NCBI GenBank assembly: GCA_015069285.1
Contig: SVIX01000001.1
Location: 1 to 64,000 of the forward strand
Source of the DNA: Clostridiales bacterium
GTDB taxonomy: Bacteria > Bacillota > Clostridia > Christensenellales > Borkfalkiaceae
Direction of reading: 5' to 3'
DNA length: 64,000 bases
The notes under the pieces are model-generated. The model had not been told where the DNA came from, ran no database searches, and saw nothing but the letters and a program-made list of their open reading frames with translations. Below, in pieces: positions 1 to 11,451 of the stretch (positions within the stretch are counted from its first letter, which is position 1; the number at the start of each line of letters is the position of its first letter). A program made the position numbers and the translations under genes.

Positions 1-93
1 CCGATTTTGTTTTTCGTTGTAACTGCCAGGTCACAACTCTATTATACAAAATCGGAGTTTTTTTGTCTATTGTTCATCGGTAAACCTCTACCG

Positions 94-119
94 AACCACG
101 CCACTATGGCGTGGTTTTA
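94..119. terminator. Hairpin AACCACGCC-ACTAT-GGCGTGGTT followed by TTT
   Basis: Perfect 9-bp inverted repeat in an intergenic region. Confidence 0.6.
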
Positions 120-128
120 CTATACAAT

Positions 129-158
129 AAAGAGTAGCAAAAATTTTGCTACTCTTTT
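129..158. terminator. Bidirectional hairpin AAAGAGTAGCAAAA/TTTTGCTACTCTTTT
   Basis: Long perfect inverted repeat with flanking A/T runs, between rpoC and the gene left of the window. Confidence 0.6.
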
Positions 159-221
159 AAAATGTCGTAAAAAATCCCTAAGAGACACGCCCTTTTACGA
201 GGAGTTTTCGTTTTTTTCAAT

Positions 222-391
222 GGCTATGTCACAAAGAATGGTTGATTAACAAAAAATCTATTTTTCTGTGTTTTTACGAGAAAAATGCAAGAAAGACAAA
301 TATTTTGTGAGCGCGCGTACTTGTCTTGTACGAAAGCGAGCAAAATACGAAGTATTTCGTAGGATTTTTCACCAAGTGACGTGACAGAGCC
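222..391. repeat. MITE-like palindromic intergenic repeat, copy 1 (single core)
   Basis: Ends GGCTATGTCACAAAGAATGGTTGATT and CCAAGTGACGTGACAGAGCC are inverted relatives; 69 nt of the core (301-369) is identical to 13143-13211. Confidence 0.75.
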
Positions 392-398
392 TTTTTAA

Positions 399-3300
399 TT
401 AAGCTTGCGTTGCTTCTTCGTCAGCGTTTTCCGTTACGGCTTGCGGTTCTGCCTGTTCGGCTTTGTATCCGCCAATATATTGAGGCGCAACGTTTTTATA
501 CGCCTTTGTACCCGTTCCGGCAGGAATGAGTTTACCGATGATAACGTTTTCCTTTAAGCCGACGAGATAGTCGCGCTTGGTACGGATAGCCGCTTCGGTA
601 AGCACTCTCGACGTTTCTTGGAAGGACGCCGCCGACAAGAACGAATCGGTAGCGAGCGCGGCTTTCGTAATACCCAAAAGCACACGCTTTGCAAGCGCGG
701 GTCTACCGCCGTTTGCCATCGCTTTCGCGCTTTCGTCTTGGAAAGTAACCATATCCACGAGTTCGCCGGGCAACAAGTTGGTGTCGCCTGCGTTTTCAAT
801 ACGAACTTTCTTGAGCATTTGACGAACGATGATTTCAACGTGTTTGTCGTTGATTTCAACGCCTTGCGAACGGTATACGGACTGTACTTGTTCCAAAATA
901 TAGTCCTGTACGCCCTTAACGCCTTGCACGCGAAGTATATCTTGAGGATATACGCTACCTGCGTTCAGCAAGACACCGGGAGCGACTTTTTCACCGTTTT
1001 TAACTTTAAGTTCTGCGTTAAACGGCAAGAGATATTCTTTCTTAACTTCACCCGTAGCCTCGTCGCAAACCTTGACGTGTTTCGAACCGTCCGAATCGTC
1101 CACGGAAATAACGCCGTCCACTTCGCAAACGGTTGCGCAACCCTTGGGTTTTCTCACTTCGAACAATTCTTCGACACGAGGCAAACCTTGCGTGATGTCG
1201 CCCGTCGCGGCAATACCGCCCGTGTGGAAGGTACGCATCGTAAGCTGTGTACCGGGTTCACCGATGGATTGCGCCGCAATCGTACCGACAGCCTCACCCA
1301 CTTGTACGGGCAACGTCGTCGCCATATTTTTACCGTAACACTTCGCGCAAACGCCAAATCTTGACGAGCAACCGAAGATGCTACGAATTGCCACTTCTTG
1401 CAAACCTGCGGAAACGACTGCGTCCGCCTCTTTTTCGTCGATAAATTGATTGGTTGCAACGATAACTTCGCCCGTTTCAGGGTGAATAATATCTTCTGCG
1501 GAGAATCTACCGAGAATTCTCGAACGCAAACCTTCGATTTCTTTGCCAACCGTATCGTAGATAGCGCGAACTTTCAAGCCTTGCGGTTTTCTGCCTGCGC
1601 AACAATCGTCTTCGCGAACGATAATTTCGTGCGATACGTCTACCAAACGACGGGTCAAGTATCCCGAGTCCGCCGTCTTTAACGCGGTATCCGTCAAACC
1701 TTTACGGCCACCGTGCGAGGAAATGAAGTATTCCAAAACGGACAACCCGTTTCTAAAGCACGATTTAACGGGAACTTCTATCTTTTTACCTTGCGGGTTT
1801 ACCATTAGACCACGCATACCTGCGAGCTGTTTAATTTGGTCGATAGAACCACGCGCGCCCGAGTCCGCCATCATCCAGATAGGATTGAATTTATCCGCTT
1901 CGCCTTGCGCTTTCAAAAGATTTGCAACCTTATCCGTCGCCGCGTCCCATTGCGCGATAACCGCGCTGTAACGTTCTTCTTCGTTGAGCAAACCACGCGC
2001 GTATTTCTTCGCGATTTTACCCACTTCTTGTTCCGCGCTTTCGATAATTTCTTCCTTTTCAGGCGGAATTTTCATATCGAATACGGAAGTCGTCAACGCG
2101 GCAAGCGTCGAATATTTATAACCTCTCTCTTTCATCGCGTCAAGCACGTACGCAGCTTTGGGCGCTTTGCCCGTTCTGAACGCGGCTTCAACGATACGCG
2201 AAAGGTGTTTCTTACCGATTGCGCGCGCTTTGCCGATAAATTCGGTATCAAGCTCTAAACGCAAATACGATTCGGGGGTGTTGCGCTTTACAAAGCCCAA
2301 ATCTTGAGGCAAGCCGTCGTTGTAAATCAAACGCCCAATCGTCGTTTTGATAACACCCGAAACTTCCAATTTACCCGTTTTCTCGTTACGGCGAACTTTC
2401 GCGTACTTCACGGGCGTTTCGCCTTCCTTGTTCTCTACGGGACAATGATAGCAACCCGTTTCATCAAAAGGCAAATCCTCAAACATCCCTTCGGGCAATT
2501 CTACTACGCGTTTAAGATACATTTCGTCTTGTTCGTGCGCAATCTTGTTTTGATATGCCAAAATCGCCTCGTTCTCCGATGCATAGGTCGGCGCAACGTA
2601 TACTTCGCCGTCTTCCGAGGGACGACCTTGTTCGTCGTATTTCTTGCCCTCTTCGCAACGCTTAATGGTAAGATAATACGCGCCGATAATCATATCTTGC
2701 GTCGGGGACATAACCGATTTACCGTCGGCAAGTTTCAAAATATTGTTTGCCGAAAGCATCAAAAATCTCGCTTCCGCTTGCGCCTCTACGCTCAAGGGAA
2801 GATGCACAGCCATTTGGTCACCGTCGAAGTCGGCGTTGAACGGTCCGCAAACGAGGGGCGAAATTTTAATCGCGCGCCCTTCAATCAATACGGGCTCGAA
2901 CGCTTGAATGGACAAACGGTGCAACGTAGGCGCACGGTTCAAAAGAACGGGATGGTCTTTGATAACGTCCTCTAAAACGTTCCAAACCATATCCTTCGTC
3001 GCCTTTTCTACGGCGCGTTTTGCCGTCTTAATGTTATGGCATTGACCGCTTTCCACCAACCGTTTCATGATAAACGGCTTAAACAGCTCGATTGCCATTT
3101 CCTTAGGCAAACCGCATTGATAAATCTTTAACTCCGGACCGACGACGATAACCGAACGACCCGAATAGTCTACACGCTTACCAAGCAAGTTTTGACGGAA
3201 ACGACCTTGCTTACCGCGGAGCATCGCGGACAAGGATTTCAAATCACGGTTAGAAGGACCGGAAAGCGCCTTTCCTCTTCTGCCGTTGTCAATCAACGCG

Positions 3301-4211
3301 TCAACCGCCTCTTGCAACATACGCTTTTCGTTTTTGATAATCATATCGGGCGCGCCGATTTCCATCATCTTCTTCAAACGGTTGTTTCTGTTGATAACGC
3401 GACGGTACAAATCGTTCAAGTCGGAGGTAGCAAATCTACCGCCGTCCAACTGTACCATAGGACGAATATCGGGCGGAATTACGGGAAGTACCGTCAAAAT
3501 CATCCATTCGGGGCGGTTTCCGCTCTTTCTGAACGATTCGATAACTTCCAAACGCTTGATTGCCTTAATCGCCTTTTGTCCAGGACCTTTTACGCTGTCT
3601 TGTCCTTCGTCCAAAATCTTTTTGCACGCTTCGCTTTCCGCGTTTAAATCTACCGCCATCAAAAGCTCGCGGACGGATTCTGCGCCCATACCTACTTTCA
3701 AGCCCGTTACGGAGGAATCGCCGTAGCGTTCTTCAATTTCACGAAGCTGTTTGTCGGTGATAACCTGTTTGTATTGAAGTTCCTCAACGCTACCGGGGTT
3801 CAATACGACGTAAGAAGCGAAATAGATAACTTGCTCCAAGTGTTTGGGGCTCATATTCAAGAGCAAACCGATTTTAGAAGGAACGCCCTTGAAATACCAA
3901 ATATGCGAAACGGGAGCGGCAAGTTCAATATGCCCCATTCTTTCACGACGTACTTTTGCGCGCGTAATTTCTACTCCGCATTTTTCGCATACGTGACCTT
4001 TATATTTTACTCTTTTATATTTACCGCAATGGCACTCCCAGTCCTTCATCGGCCCAAAAATCTTTTCGCAAAAAAGACCGTCTTTTTCAGGTTTTTGGGT
4101 GCGGTAGTTAATGGTTTCGGGCTTGGTTACTTCGCCGTAAGACCATTCTCTTATTTTCTCGGGAGACGCGATACTGATTTGAATAGAATTGAAATCGTTT
4201 AATTCGTACAT
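399..4211 (-). CDS. rpoC: DNA-directed RNA polymerase subunit beta'
   Basis: 1270 aa; zinc-site [22 protein letters not shown] and [12 protein letters not shown] active-site motif. Confidence 0.99.
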   Translation of the reverse strand: MYELNDFNSIQISIASPEKIREWSYGEVTKPETINYRTQKPEKDGLFCEKIFGPMKDWECHCGKYKRVKYKGHVCEKCGVEITRAKVRRERMGHIELAAPVSHIWYFKGVPSKIGLLLNMSPKHLEQVIYFASYVVLNPGSVEELQYKQVITDKQLREIEERYGDSSVTGLKVGMGAESVRELLMAVDLNAESEACKKILDEGQDSVKGPGQKAIKAIKRLEVIESFRKSGNRPEWMILTVLPVIPPDIRPMVQLDGGRFATSDLNDLYRRVINRNNRLKKMMEIGAPDMIIKNEKRMLQEAVDALIDNGRRGKALSGPSNRDLKSLSAMLRGKQGRFRQNLLGKRVDYSGRSVIVVGPELKIYQCGLPKEMAIELFKPFIMKRLVESGQCHNIKTAKRAVEKATKDMVWNVLEDVIKDHPVLLNRAPTLHRLSIQAFEPVLIEGRAIKISPLVCGPFNADFDGDQMAVHLPLSVEAQAEARFLMLSANNILKLADGKSVMSPTQDMIIGAYYLTIKRCEEGKKYDEQGRPSEDGEVYVAPTYASENEAILAYQNKIAHEQDEMYLKRVVELPEGMFEDLPFDETGCYHCPVENKEGETPVKYAKVRRNEKTGKLEVSGVIKTTIGRLIYNDGLPQDLGFVKRNTPESYLRLELDTEFIGKARAIGKKHLSRIVEAAFRTGKAPKAAYVLDAMKERGYKYSTLAALTTSVFDMKIPPEKEEIIESAEQEVGKIAKKYARGLLNEEERYSAVIAQWDAATDKVANLLKAQGEADKFNPIWMMADSGARGSIDQIKQLAGMRGLMVNPQGKKIEVPVKSCFRNGLSVLEYFISSHGGRKGLTDTALKTADSGYLTRRLVDVSHEIIVREDDCCAGRKPQGLKVRAIYDTVGKEIEGLRSRILGRFSAEDIIHPETGEVIVATNQFIDEKEADAVVSAGLQEVAIRSIFGCSSRFGVCAKCYGKNMATTLPVQVGEAVGTIAAQSIGEPGTQLTMRTFHTGGIAATGDITQGLPRVEELFEVRKPKGCATVCEVDGVISVDDSDGSKHVKVCDEATGEVKKEYLLPFNAELKVKNGEKVAPGVLLNAGSVYPQDILRVQGVKGVQDYILEQVQSVYRSQGVEINDKHVEIIVRQMLKKVRIENAGDTNLLPGELVDMVTFQDESAKAMANGGRPALAKRVLLGITKAALATDSFLSAASFQETSRVLTEAAIRTKRDYLVGLKENVIIGKLIPAGTGTKAYKNVAPQYIGGYKAEQAEPQAVTENADEEATQA

Positions 4212-4223
4212 AATTTTATCTCC

Positions 4224-7200
4224 TTACTCCTCGTCGTCCTCGTCGTCGAACAGTTTTCCAAAGTCGAGCTCGTCATCGTCGATATCGTCTTCGAATTCCT
4301 CTTCGTCGTCTACGCTGTTAAAACCGTCTTCGTCGTCATCGTCGTCTTCAAAGATCGATTTAACCTCAAAGTCGTCTACGTCTTCTTCTTCGTCATCGTC
4401 GTCTACGCTAAAGTCAATTTCTTCTAACTTTTCAGCCTTCAAGCTGTCGCGACGGCTTGCCGCTGCGTCAAACGCTTCCTCTTCTTCCTCAAACTCACGA
4501 ATTATCAATTCGTCGCCCGATTCGGTAAGCACTTTTACGTCTAACGCCAAACTTTGCAATTCTTTAAGCAATACTTTAAACGCTTCGGGAATACCCGGTT
4601 CGGAAATATTTTCACCGCGGACGATGGATTCGTACGTCTTCACACGACCCACTACGTCATCCGATTTTACGGTAAGAATTTCTTGTAAGATGTGCGCCGC
4701 GCCGTACGCTTCAAGCGCCCAAACTTCCATTTCACCGAAACGCTGACCGCCGAACTGCGCCTTACCGCCGAGAGGCTGTTGCGTTACGAGCGAATAAGGA
4801 CCGATAGCACGCGCGTGAATCTTATCGTCAACGAGGTGGATAAGTTTAATCATATATTGCACGCCGATGGTAACGCGGTTTTCAAACGGTTCACCCGTTC
4901 TGCCGTCGAAGACTTGGAACTTACCGTCAACGTTGCCGTCGGGGTTCAAAAGGTTGTTCTCGCGGAACATACTCTCCAAATCCTTCTCCGTCGCGCCGTC
5001 GAATACGGGGGTAGCAATCTTCCAACCGAGTTGTTTACAAACGTACCCAAGGTGCACTTCCAAAACCTGACCGATGTTCATACGCGAAGGAACGCCGAGG
5101 GGGTTGAGCAAAATTTGGAGCGGAGTACCGTCTGCAAGGAAGGGCATATCCGCTTGCGAAAGCACGCGGGAGATAACGCCCTTGTTACCGTGACGACCCG
5201 CCATCTTGTCGCCCACTTGGATTTTACGCTTTTGCGCAATATATACGCGAACGAGCTTATTAACGCCCGGTTCTAATTCGTCTTTGTTTTCTCTCGTGAA
5301 TACTTTCACGTCTACGACGACACCGCCTTCGCCGTGCGGTACTTTAAGGGAAGTATCGCGCACCTCTCTCGACTTCTCGCCGAAAATCGCGCGGAGCAAT
5401 CTTTCTTCGGGCGTAAGTTCCGCTTCGCCTTTGGGGGAAACTTTACCTACGAGAATATCCCCGCTACCGATTTCCGCACCGATACGGATAATACCGTCTT
5501 CGTCCAAATCTTTGAGCGCGTCGTCGCCCACGTTGGGAATATCGCGCGTGATTTCTTCAGGACCGAGTTTCGTATCTCTCGCTTCCGTTTCGTATTCTTC
5601 AATGTGAATGGAAGTAAAGACGTCGTCTTGTACGAGTTTTTCGCTCAAAAGGATAGCGTCTTCGTAGTTATAACCTTCCCATTCCATATAACCGATAAGA
5701 ATGTTTTTACCGAGCGCAAGTTCACCGTTATTCGTCGAAGGACCGTCGGCGATAATTTCGCCCTTGAACACTCTGTCGCCCGTAGAAACGATGGGCTTTT
5801 GGTTCAAGCAAGTACCTGCGTTGGAACGCTCGAACTTCTTCAACGGATATTCGCGAACCGTACCGTCGTCCTCTCTGACCTTAATCATATTAGACGAGCA
5901 CGAAACGACGACGCCCGCTTCTTTCGCGGTAACGATAACCCCCGAATATTTCGCGATATCGCCTTCGATACCCGTTGCAACGATAGCCGATTCCGTCTTC
6001 AAAAGGGGTACTGCTTGACGTTGCATGTTCGAACCCATCAACGCACGGTTGGTATCGTCGTTTTCCAAGAAAGGAATAAGCGCGGCTGCAACCGAAACGA
6101 GCTGTTTGGGCGAAACGTCCATATAATCCATTTTTTCACGAGGCATTTCGGTAATATCGTCTTGGTATCTGCACCCAACGCGCTCGTTGATAAATTTCCC
6201 TTCTTCGTCAAGCGGTTCGTTTGCCTGCGCGACGATATACTTGTCCTCTTCGTCCGCCGTCAAATAATCCACGTGCGTGGTAACGATGCCCGTTTCCTTG
6301 TCTACGCGTCTGTACGGGCTCATAATAAAGCCGTACTCGTTGACTTTTGCAAAGGTTGCGAGCGAGGTAATCAAACCGATGTTCTGACCTTCGGGCGTTT
6401 CGATAGGACACATACGACCGTAATGGGTATGGTGAATGTCACGCACTTCAAAGGTAGCTCTATCTCTATTCAAACCGCCGGGACCGAGCGCGGAAAGTTT
6501 ACGCTTGTGCGTAAGTTCTGCAATCGGGTTGGTTTGGTCCATAAATTGCGAAAGCTGGGACGAACCGAAGAATTCGCGGATAACCGCCGATACGGGACGG
6601 ATATTGATAAGCGCGGACGGCGTAATTTCCATCGGGTCTTGCGTCGCCATTCTTTCTTTGATAAGTCTTTCCAAACGCGCAATACCTACGCGGAGTTGGT
6701 TTTGGAGCAATTCCCCCACCGAGCGTACGCGACGGTTGCCGAGGTGGTCGATATTATCAATCGTACCGATACCGTATTTTAAATCGAGGTTGGTCGAAAT
6801 GGACGCAACGATATCGTCCACCGTTACGTGCTTATGACAAAGCTTGTCTATAAGCGGACGAAGTTCTTTCTTTTGTTCTTTGGTAGGAACGGGGTGTTCG
6901 CTGTGCAAAAGTTCGTGGAAAAGCTTACAAGCCGAAACGAATTTCCGTCTGTTATCACGACGCTTGTCGCGGTTTTTCTTTTCTTCGGGCTTTTCGTCCG
7001 GTTCTTCCATCTTTTCTACCGTATAATACAACGCGTTGATATCGTCCGTATATTTTTCCGCAACTTCCTCTACGCTCAAAGCCTTACATTCCTCAGCGAT
7101 AAGTTTGGAGAATTTATAGTTGGGGTAGAAAACGGTAGGCAACAAGCCGAAATCTTTCGCTCTTACTTGAACGGGAATATCGGAAATTTCCGCAAAATCT

Positions 7201-8243
7201 ACCGTGTTGTTTGCGATAATCTTATGGCGAATTTCACCCTCTTCCGCGTCGTCTACCAAAACGAACACTTCGTTGATACCGCAATTTTGAATTTCCTTCG
7301 CTTGCTTTTCGGATACTCTTTCCCCTTCGGTGACGATAACTTCGCCCGTTTCAGGGTTGACGATTGTATCCGCTACGCGTTGTCCGGGCAAACGGTAGGT
7401 CAAATTCAATTTTTTGTTGTACTTGTATCTGCCCACTTTCGCAATATCGTAGCGACGGGGGTCGAAGAACAAGTTATACAAGTGCGCGCGAACGGAATCT
7501 TCCGTAGGCGCTTCACCGGGACGCAAACGGCGGTACAATTCGTACAAGCCGTCCGATTCGCTCTTTGCCGTATCCTTAGCAAGCGTGGACGCGATAATTT
7601 TATCGCCGGGGAACAAGTCCTCAATCGCGCGGTTCGAACCGAAACCGAGCGCACGCAAAAGCACGGTGATACAGAGTTTTTTCTTTCTGTCCACTCTCAC
7701 GTACAAAGCGTCTTGCGCGTCTTGTTCAAGTTCAAGCCAAGCGCCACGATTAGGCATAACGGTCGTTGCGAACATTTCCTTACCCGTCTTGTCCTTGCTC
7801 GACGCGTTATAAACGCCGGGGGAACGAACGAGCTGAGAAACGATAACACGCTCCGCGCCGTTGATAATGAACGCGCCGTTCTCGGTCATAAGAGGCATAT
7901 CGCCCATAAACACTTCTTGGTCGAGAACTTCGTTTTTCACCTTATTGACAAGGCGAACTTTTACGCGCAAAGGAAGCGCGTAGGTAGCGTCGCGCGTACG
8001 ACATTCTTTTTCGTCATACTTAGGTTTGTCGCCAAATCTATGCTCTAAAAAATAAAGCTCAAAATGGTCGGAGTAGTCGGTAATCGGGGAGAAGTCCTCG
8101 AATACCTCGCCAATACCCTCTTCGATAAAGGCGTTGTAGCTGTCTTTCTGGATTTCGACGAGGTCGGGAATGTCGATAACTTCGTCGATTTTACCGAATT
8201 TTCTTCGTTCGGTTTTTCCGTACTTGGTGATAGGTAAATCCAT
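4224..8243 (-). CDS. rpoB: DNA-directed RNA polymerase subunit beta, with acidic C-terminal extension
   Basis: 1339 aa; RpoB motifs ([53 protein letters not shown]). Confidence 0.99.
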   Translation of the reverse strand: MDLPITKYGKTERRKFGKIDEVIDIPDLVEIQKDSYNAFIEEGIGEVFEDFSPITDYSDHFELYFLEHRFGDKPKYDEKECRTRDATYALPLRVKVRLVNKVKNEVLDQEVFMGDMPLMTENGAFIINGAERVIVSQLVRSPGVYNASSKDKTGKEMFATTVMPNRGAWLELEQDAQDALYVRVDRKKKLCITVLLRALGFGSNRAIEDLFPGDKIIASTLAKDTAKSESDGLYELYRRLRPGEAPTEDSVRAHLYNLFFDPRRYDIAKVGRYKYNKKLNLTYRLPGQRVADTIVNPETGEVIVTEGERVSEKQAKEIQNCGINEVFVLVDDAEEGEIRHKIIANNTVDFAEISDIPVQVRAKDFGLLPTVFYPNYKFSKLIAEECKALSVEEVAEKYTDDINALYYTVEKMEEPDEKPEEKKNRDKRRDNRRKFVSACKLFHELLHSEHPVPTKEQKKELRPLIDKLCHKHVTVDDIVASISTNLDLKYGIGTIDNIDHLGNRRVRSVGELLQNQLRVGIARLERLIKERMATQDPMEITPSALINIRPVSAVIREFFGSSQLSQFMDQTNPIAELTHKRKLSALGPGGLNRDRATFEVRDIHHTHYGRMCPIETPEGQNIGLITSLATFAKVNEYGFIMSPYRRVDKETGIVTTHVDYLTADEEDKYIVAQANEPLDEEGKFINERVGCRYQDDITEMPREKMDYMDVSPKQLVSVAAALIPFLENDDTNRALMGSNMQRQAVPLLKTESAIVATGIEGDIAKYSGVIVTAKEAGVVVSCSSNMIKVREDDGTVREYPLKKFERSNAGTCLNQKPIVSTGDRVFKGEIIADGPSTNNGELALGKNILIGYMEWEGYNYEDAILLSEKLVQDDVFTSIHIEEYETEARDTKLGPEEITRDIPNVGDDALKDLDEDGIIRIGAEIGSGDILVGKVSPKGEAELTPEERLLRAIFGEKSREVRDTSLKVPHGEGGVVVDVKVFTRENKDELEPGVNKLVRVYIAQKRKIQVGDKMAGRHGNKGVISRVLSQADMPFLADGTPLQILLNPLGVPSRMNIGQVLEVHLGYVCKQLGWKIATPVFDGATEKDLESMFRENNLLNPDGNVDGKFQVFDGRTGEPFENRVTIGVQYMIKLIHLVDDKIHARAIGPYSLVTQQPLGGKAQFGGQRFGEMEVWALEAYGAAHILQEILTVKSDDVVGRVKTYESIVRGENISEPGIPEAFKVLLKELQSLALDVKVLTESGDELIIREFEEEEEAFDAAASRRDSLKAEKLEEIDFSVDDDDEEEDVDDFEVKSIFEDDDDDEDGFNSVDDEEEFEDDIDDDELDFGKLFDDEDDEE

Positions 8244-8495
8244 CGGTTAAAAGCTCCTTACATATTTTTTTAGCGATTTACCGAGTATATCTTTTCATCG
8301 ATAAAAATCGAAATTTTGTTTTTTTTCCTCTTTACGCTTTACTTTTGCGCCCGTTTGCGATATAATAAGAACGGTATTGCAAACGCGGTTTCGCTCTTTC
8401 CCCTTTATTTTCAAGGGTTTGCTTGATTTTTCTTTATTCGAAAAACATTCGCCGAGCGACATTACGCCATCATAAGCATAATGATACATTATCTA

Positions 8496-8524
8496 ATTAT
8501 ATCCCACAAAAATAAACTTGTCAA
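8496..8524 (-). promoter_or_regulatory. Consensus sigma-A promoter TTGACA-N17-TATAAT directed toward rpoB
   Basis: On minus strand -35 at 8524-8519 and -10 at 8501-8496, both perfect consensus with 17-nt spacing. Confidence 0.8.
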
Positions 8525-8567
8525 GCATTTTTGGAAATAATTTTCAAATTTTTTTAAAGGAGTTTTT

Positions 8568-8810
8568 ATGCGAATCGATAAATTCTTAAAAGTTGCGCGT
8601 ATTTTAAAGCGCCGTACCGTAGCTCAAGAGGCTTGTTCAGAAGAAAAGGTGCTTATCAACGGAAAAACCTCCAAACCCTCCACCGCCGTAAAAATCGGCG
8701 ACGAAGTGGAAATTTTATACGCGTCGGGAACGCTGAAATTCCGCGTATTAAATATCAAAGAAACGGTAAAAAAAGAGGAAGCCTCCTCTTTATACGAGGT
8801 GATTGTATGA
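8568..8810 (+). CDS. rqcP: S4-domain RNA-binding protein, RqcP/YabO family
   Basis: 80 aa; MRIDKFLKVARILKRRTVAQEAC...VLINGK S4 signature; RBS AAAGGAG. Confidence 0.85.
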   Translation: MRIDKFLKVARILKRRTVAQEACSEEKVLINGKTSKPSTAVKIGDEVEILYASGTLKFRVLNIKETVKKEEASSLYEVIV

Positions 8811-9934
8811 ACTATTCTATCGGCGTCGTAATTTGCGCGGGAGGCAAAGGCACGCGCGCAGGGCTTGCACGCAACAAACTACTCGTTTCTATAAACGGAG
8901 AACAGGTATTAAAAAAGACCCTGTCCGCCTTTGATTTTTCCGCCGTTAGCGAAATTATCGTGACGAGTTCCCAAGAAGATTACGACGAAATTTCCGCGCT
9001 TTGCAACGCATTTTCGCGCACGCGCGTCGTGCTCGGTGGAAACACGCGTTCGCAATCGGTGTATAACGCTTTACAAGTCGCTACGACGGATATCGTACTT
9101 ATCCACGACGGCGCGCGACCTTTCGTTTCACGTGAAATCATTGAAAATTGTATACGAAGCGTACAGGCGTTCGGTAGCGGAATTTGCGCAATCCCCGCCA
9201 CGGACACCGTCGCCGTTTGTCAAGAGGGTAAAATTATTAGCGTTCCTGAAAGGGATACGCTGTATCAAATTCAAACCCCGCAAGGGTTTTTTAGGGAGAA
9301 TATCCTTTTTGCGTATACGCGCGCTTTTGAACGAAAGGACGGTTCGTACACGGACGATTCCTCCGTCTTCGCGCAGTTTTGCGGAACGCCCCGTCTTTGC
9401 GCGGGCGCGCGCGAAAATATAAAGTTGACGCACGCGGAAGATTTCCGTTCCAGCGTCGCTCGTTGCGGTTTCGGCGTAGACACGCACGCGTTCGGAAAGG
9501 CGCAACCGTATATTCTGTTGGCGGGCGTAAAAATCCCGTCGGATAGCGGGCTTATCGCGCACAGCGACGGCGACGTGCTTTGCCACGCCGTTATGGACGC
9601 CCTCCTTTCCGCTGCGGGACTTCGGGATATCGGGTTCTATTTCCCCGATAGCGACGAAAAATGGAAAAACGCCGATTCTATGCAAATGCTTGCAAGCGTG
9701 GTGGATATGCTTAAAGACCGCGGTTTGGCAGTAAAAAATATTTCCGTCGCTATCCAAGCGGAAAAACCCCGTCTTGCAAAATATATCGAAGAAATACAAA
9801 ACGCCTTATCCAGCGTTTTAAAAATAGACCCCACCGCCGTCGGCGTTTCCGCAGGCACGAACGAAGGCTTAGGCTATATCGGCGAAGGAAAAGGCATTAC
9901 CGTCAACGCGTACGCACTACTTCGCGAGGCGTAA
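8807..9934 (+). CDS. ispDF: Bifunctional IspD/IspF (MEP cytidylyltransferase / MECDP synthase)
   Basis: IspD motif CAGGKGTRAG followed by IspF motif GVDTHAF...LIAHSDGDVLCHAVMDALLSA; likely start is the ATG at 8807 overlapping the rqcP stop, not 8633. Confidence 0.93.
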   Translation: MNYSIGVVICAGGKGTRAGLARNKLLVSINGEQVLKKTLSAFDFSAVSEIIVTSSQEDYDEISALCNAFSRTRVVLGGNTRSQSVYNALQVATTDIVLIHDGARPFVSREIIENCIRSVQAFGSGICAIPATDTVAVCQEGKIISVPERDTLYQIQTPQGFFRENILFAYTRAFERKDGSYTDDSSVFAQFCGTPRLCAGARENIKLTHAEDFRSSVARCGFGVDTHAFGKAQPYILLAGVKIPSDSGLIAHSDGDVLCHAVMDALLSAAGLRDIGFYFPDSDEKWKNADSMQMLASVVDMLKDRGLAVKNISVAIQAEKPRLAKYIEEIQNALSSVLKIDPTAVGVSAGTNEGLGYIGEGKGITVNAYALLREA

Positions 9935-9992
9935 AAACGCCCTGCGGTGAAAGGCAAGACGCCTTTCAAATCATTCTAATAAGGAGAATTTT

Positions 9993-11384
9993 ATGGCAAC
10001 CAAATCCAAAGCCCCGACGAGTCAGTTCGTTTGTTCCGAGTGCGGTTATACCGCCCCCAAATGGTTAGGCAAATGCCCCGACTGCGGGAATTTCAATACG
10101 ATGGTAGAAGAACTCGTCCGAGAACAACCCCTTTCCTTTTCAAGAACGGGCGTTTCGCAAAGAACCGCGCGCGCCTTGCCGTTATCGCAGGTAGGGTATG
10201 AAAAATTCGACCGCGTACAAAGCGGTATCTCCGAATTCGACACGGTGCTCGGCGGTGGCGTCGTGAGAGGTTCGCTCGTACTCCTCGGCGGTGACCCCGG
10301 CATCGGGAAATCCACCCTTCTTACGCAAGTTTCCGCGCGGTTGGCAACCGTGGGTAAGGTCTTATACGCGTCGGCTGAAGAGAGCTGTTCGCAGGTAAAA
10401 ATGCGTTGCGATAGATTGGGAATCAACGCCGACAACTTATATCTTCTCAACGAAACATGCTTAGAAGATATCGAAAACGCGCTGGACGGCGTAGAATTCG
10501 TCGTCATCGATTCCATTCAAGCGGTATATACCGAAACGCTCTCCTCCGCGTCGGGGAGCGTAGGACAGGTACGCGAATGCGCCTCGAAACTGATGCGTAT
10601 TGCAAAATCACGCAACATCACCTTTTTCATCATCGGCCACGTCACCAAAGAAGGTTCGCTTGCCGGTCCGAAAGTGTTAGAACATATTATGGACACCGTA
10701 CTCTACTTTGAGGGACAGCAAGAGGATAACTACCGTTTGCTCCGCGCCGTAAAAAACAGATTCGGCTCGGCGCAAGAAGTGGGCGTATTCCAGATGACGG
10801 ACGGCGGAATTCAAAGCGTTCGCGATTACTCCAATTTATTCTTATCCGAAACGCGCGGTATTTCCGCAGGTTCGGCGGTCACGCCCTCCGAAAGCGGAAA
10901 CAGATGCATGAACGTAGAAATTCAAACGCTGATTGCCAAAACGGCGTTCGGCGCGCCGAGGCGAATGAGTTTGGGGGTCGATTACAATAAACTCGTAGTG
11001 CTTATCGCCGTCCTCGAAAAGCGTTGCGGTATCCCCTTTTTCAACGCGGACGTATACGTCAACGCGATGGGCGGTATAAAGCTCAACGAACCGTCCATTG
11101 ACCTCGCCGTTTGCGCGGCGCTCGCCTCGTCGGCAAACGACGTACCCATTGATAAATACACCGCCCTCTTCGGCGAGGTAGGATTAACGGGCGAAATACG
11201 CCCCGTCCATTACGCCGAAAAACGGGTAAACGAATGTATCAAAGCGGGCTTTAAACGGGTGATTATCCCCGCAAAAAATAAAAAAGTCTGCGAAAAATAC
11301 GCAGACCAAATCGAACTTATCCCCGTCCAATACGTCGGACAAATGCTAAAAGCGTTAAATCTTCGAACGCATAACGCCGAATAA
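9993..11384 (+). CDS. radA: DNA repair protein RadA
   Basis: CSECGYTAPKWLGKCPDCGNF zinc finger, Walker A GGDPGIGKSTLL, KNRFGSAQEVGVF motif. Confidence 0.97.
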   Translation: MATKSKAPTSQFVCSECGYTAPKWLGKCPDCGNFNTMVEELVREQPLSFSRTGVSQRTARALPLSQVGYEKFDRVQSGISEFDTVLGGGVVRGSLVLLGGDPGIGKSTLLTQVSARLATVGKVLYASAEESCSQVKMRCDRLGINADNLYLLNETCLEDIENALDGVEFVVIDSIQAVYTETLSSASGSVGQVRECASKLMRIAKSRNITFFIIGHVTKEGSLAGPKVLEHIMDTVLYFEGQQEDNYRLLRAVKNRFGSAQEVGVFQMTDGGIQSVRDYSNLFLSETRGISAGSAVTPSESGNRCMNVEIQTLIAKTAFGAPRRMSLGVDYNKLVVLIAVLEKRCGIPFFNADVYVNAMGGIKLNEPSIDLAVCAALASSANDVPIDKYTALFGEVGLTGEIRPVHYAEKRVNECIKAGFKRVIIPAKNKKVCEKYADQIELIPVQYVGQMLKALNLRTHNAE

Positions 11385-11396
11385 ATTTTCTACGCA

Positions 11397-11434
11397 ATAC
11401 GCCTCCAAAAGTTAGAAAACTTTTGGAGGCGTAT
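11397..11434. terminator. Bidirectional terminator between convergent radA and mrr-like gene
   Basis: ATACGCCTCCAAAAGTT-aga-AACTTTTGGAGGCGTAT inverted repeat, then T-rich. Confidence 0.85.
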
Positions 11435-11451
11435 CATTTTTGATTGATTTC

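Noticed and set aside
618-4202. Several + strand ORFs antisense to rpoC
   Set aside because: Shadow ORFs with no RBS or domain support.
4189-4746. Ser-rich + strand ORF (185 aa)
   Set aside because: Antisense of the acidic GAC/GAA-rich rpoB tail; composition is a mirror artefact.
5334-8048. Long + strand ORFs (482 and 406 aa) antisense to rpoB
   Set aside because: No recognisable domains; opposite a certain rpoB gene, typical shadow ORFs of conserved GC-rich codons.
8295-8489. 64-aa minus ORF upstream of rpoB
   Set aside because: Begins roughly at the predicted transcription start, no RBS space, no recognisable similarity; more likely untranslated leader.
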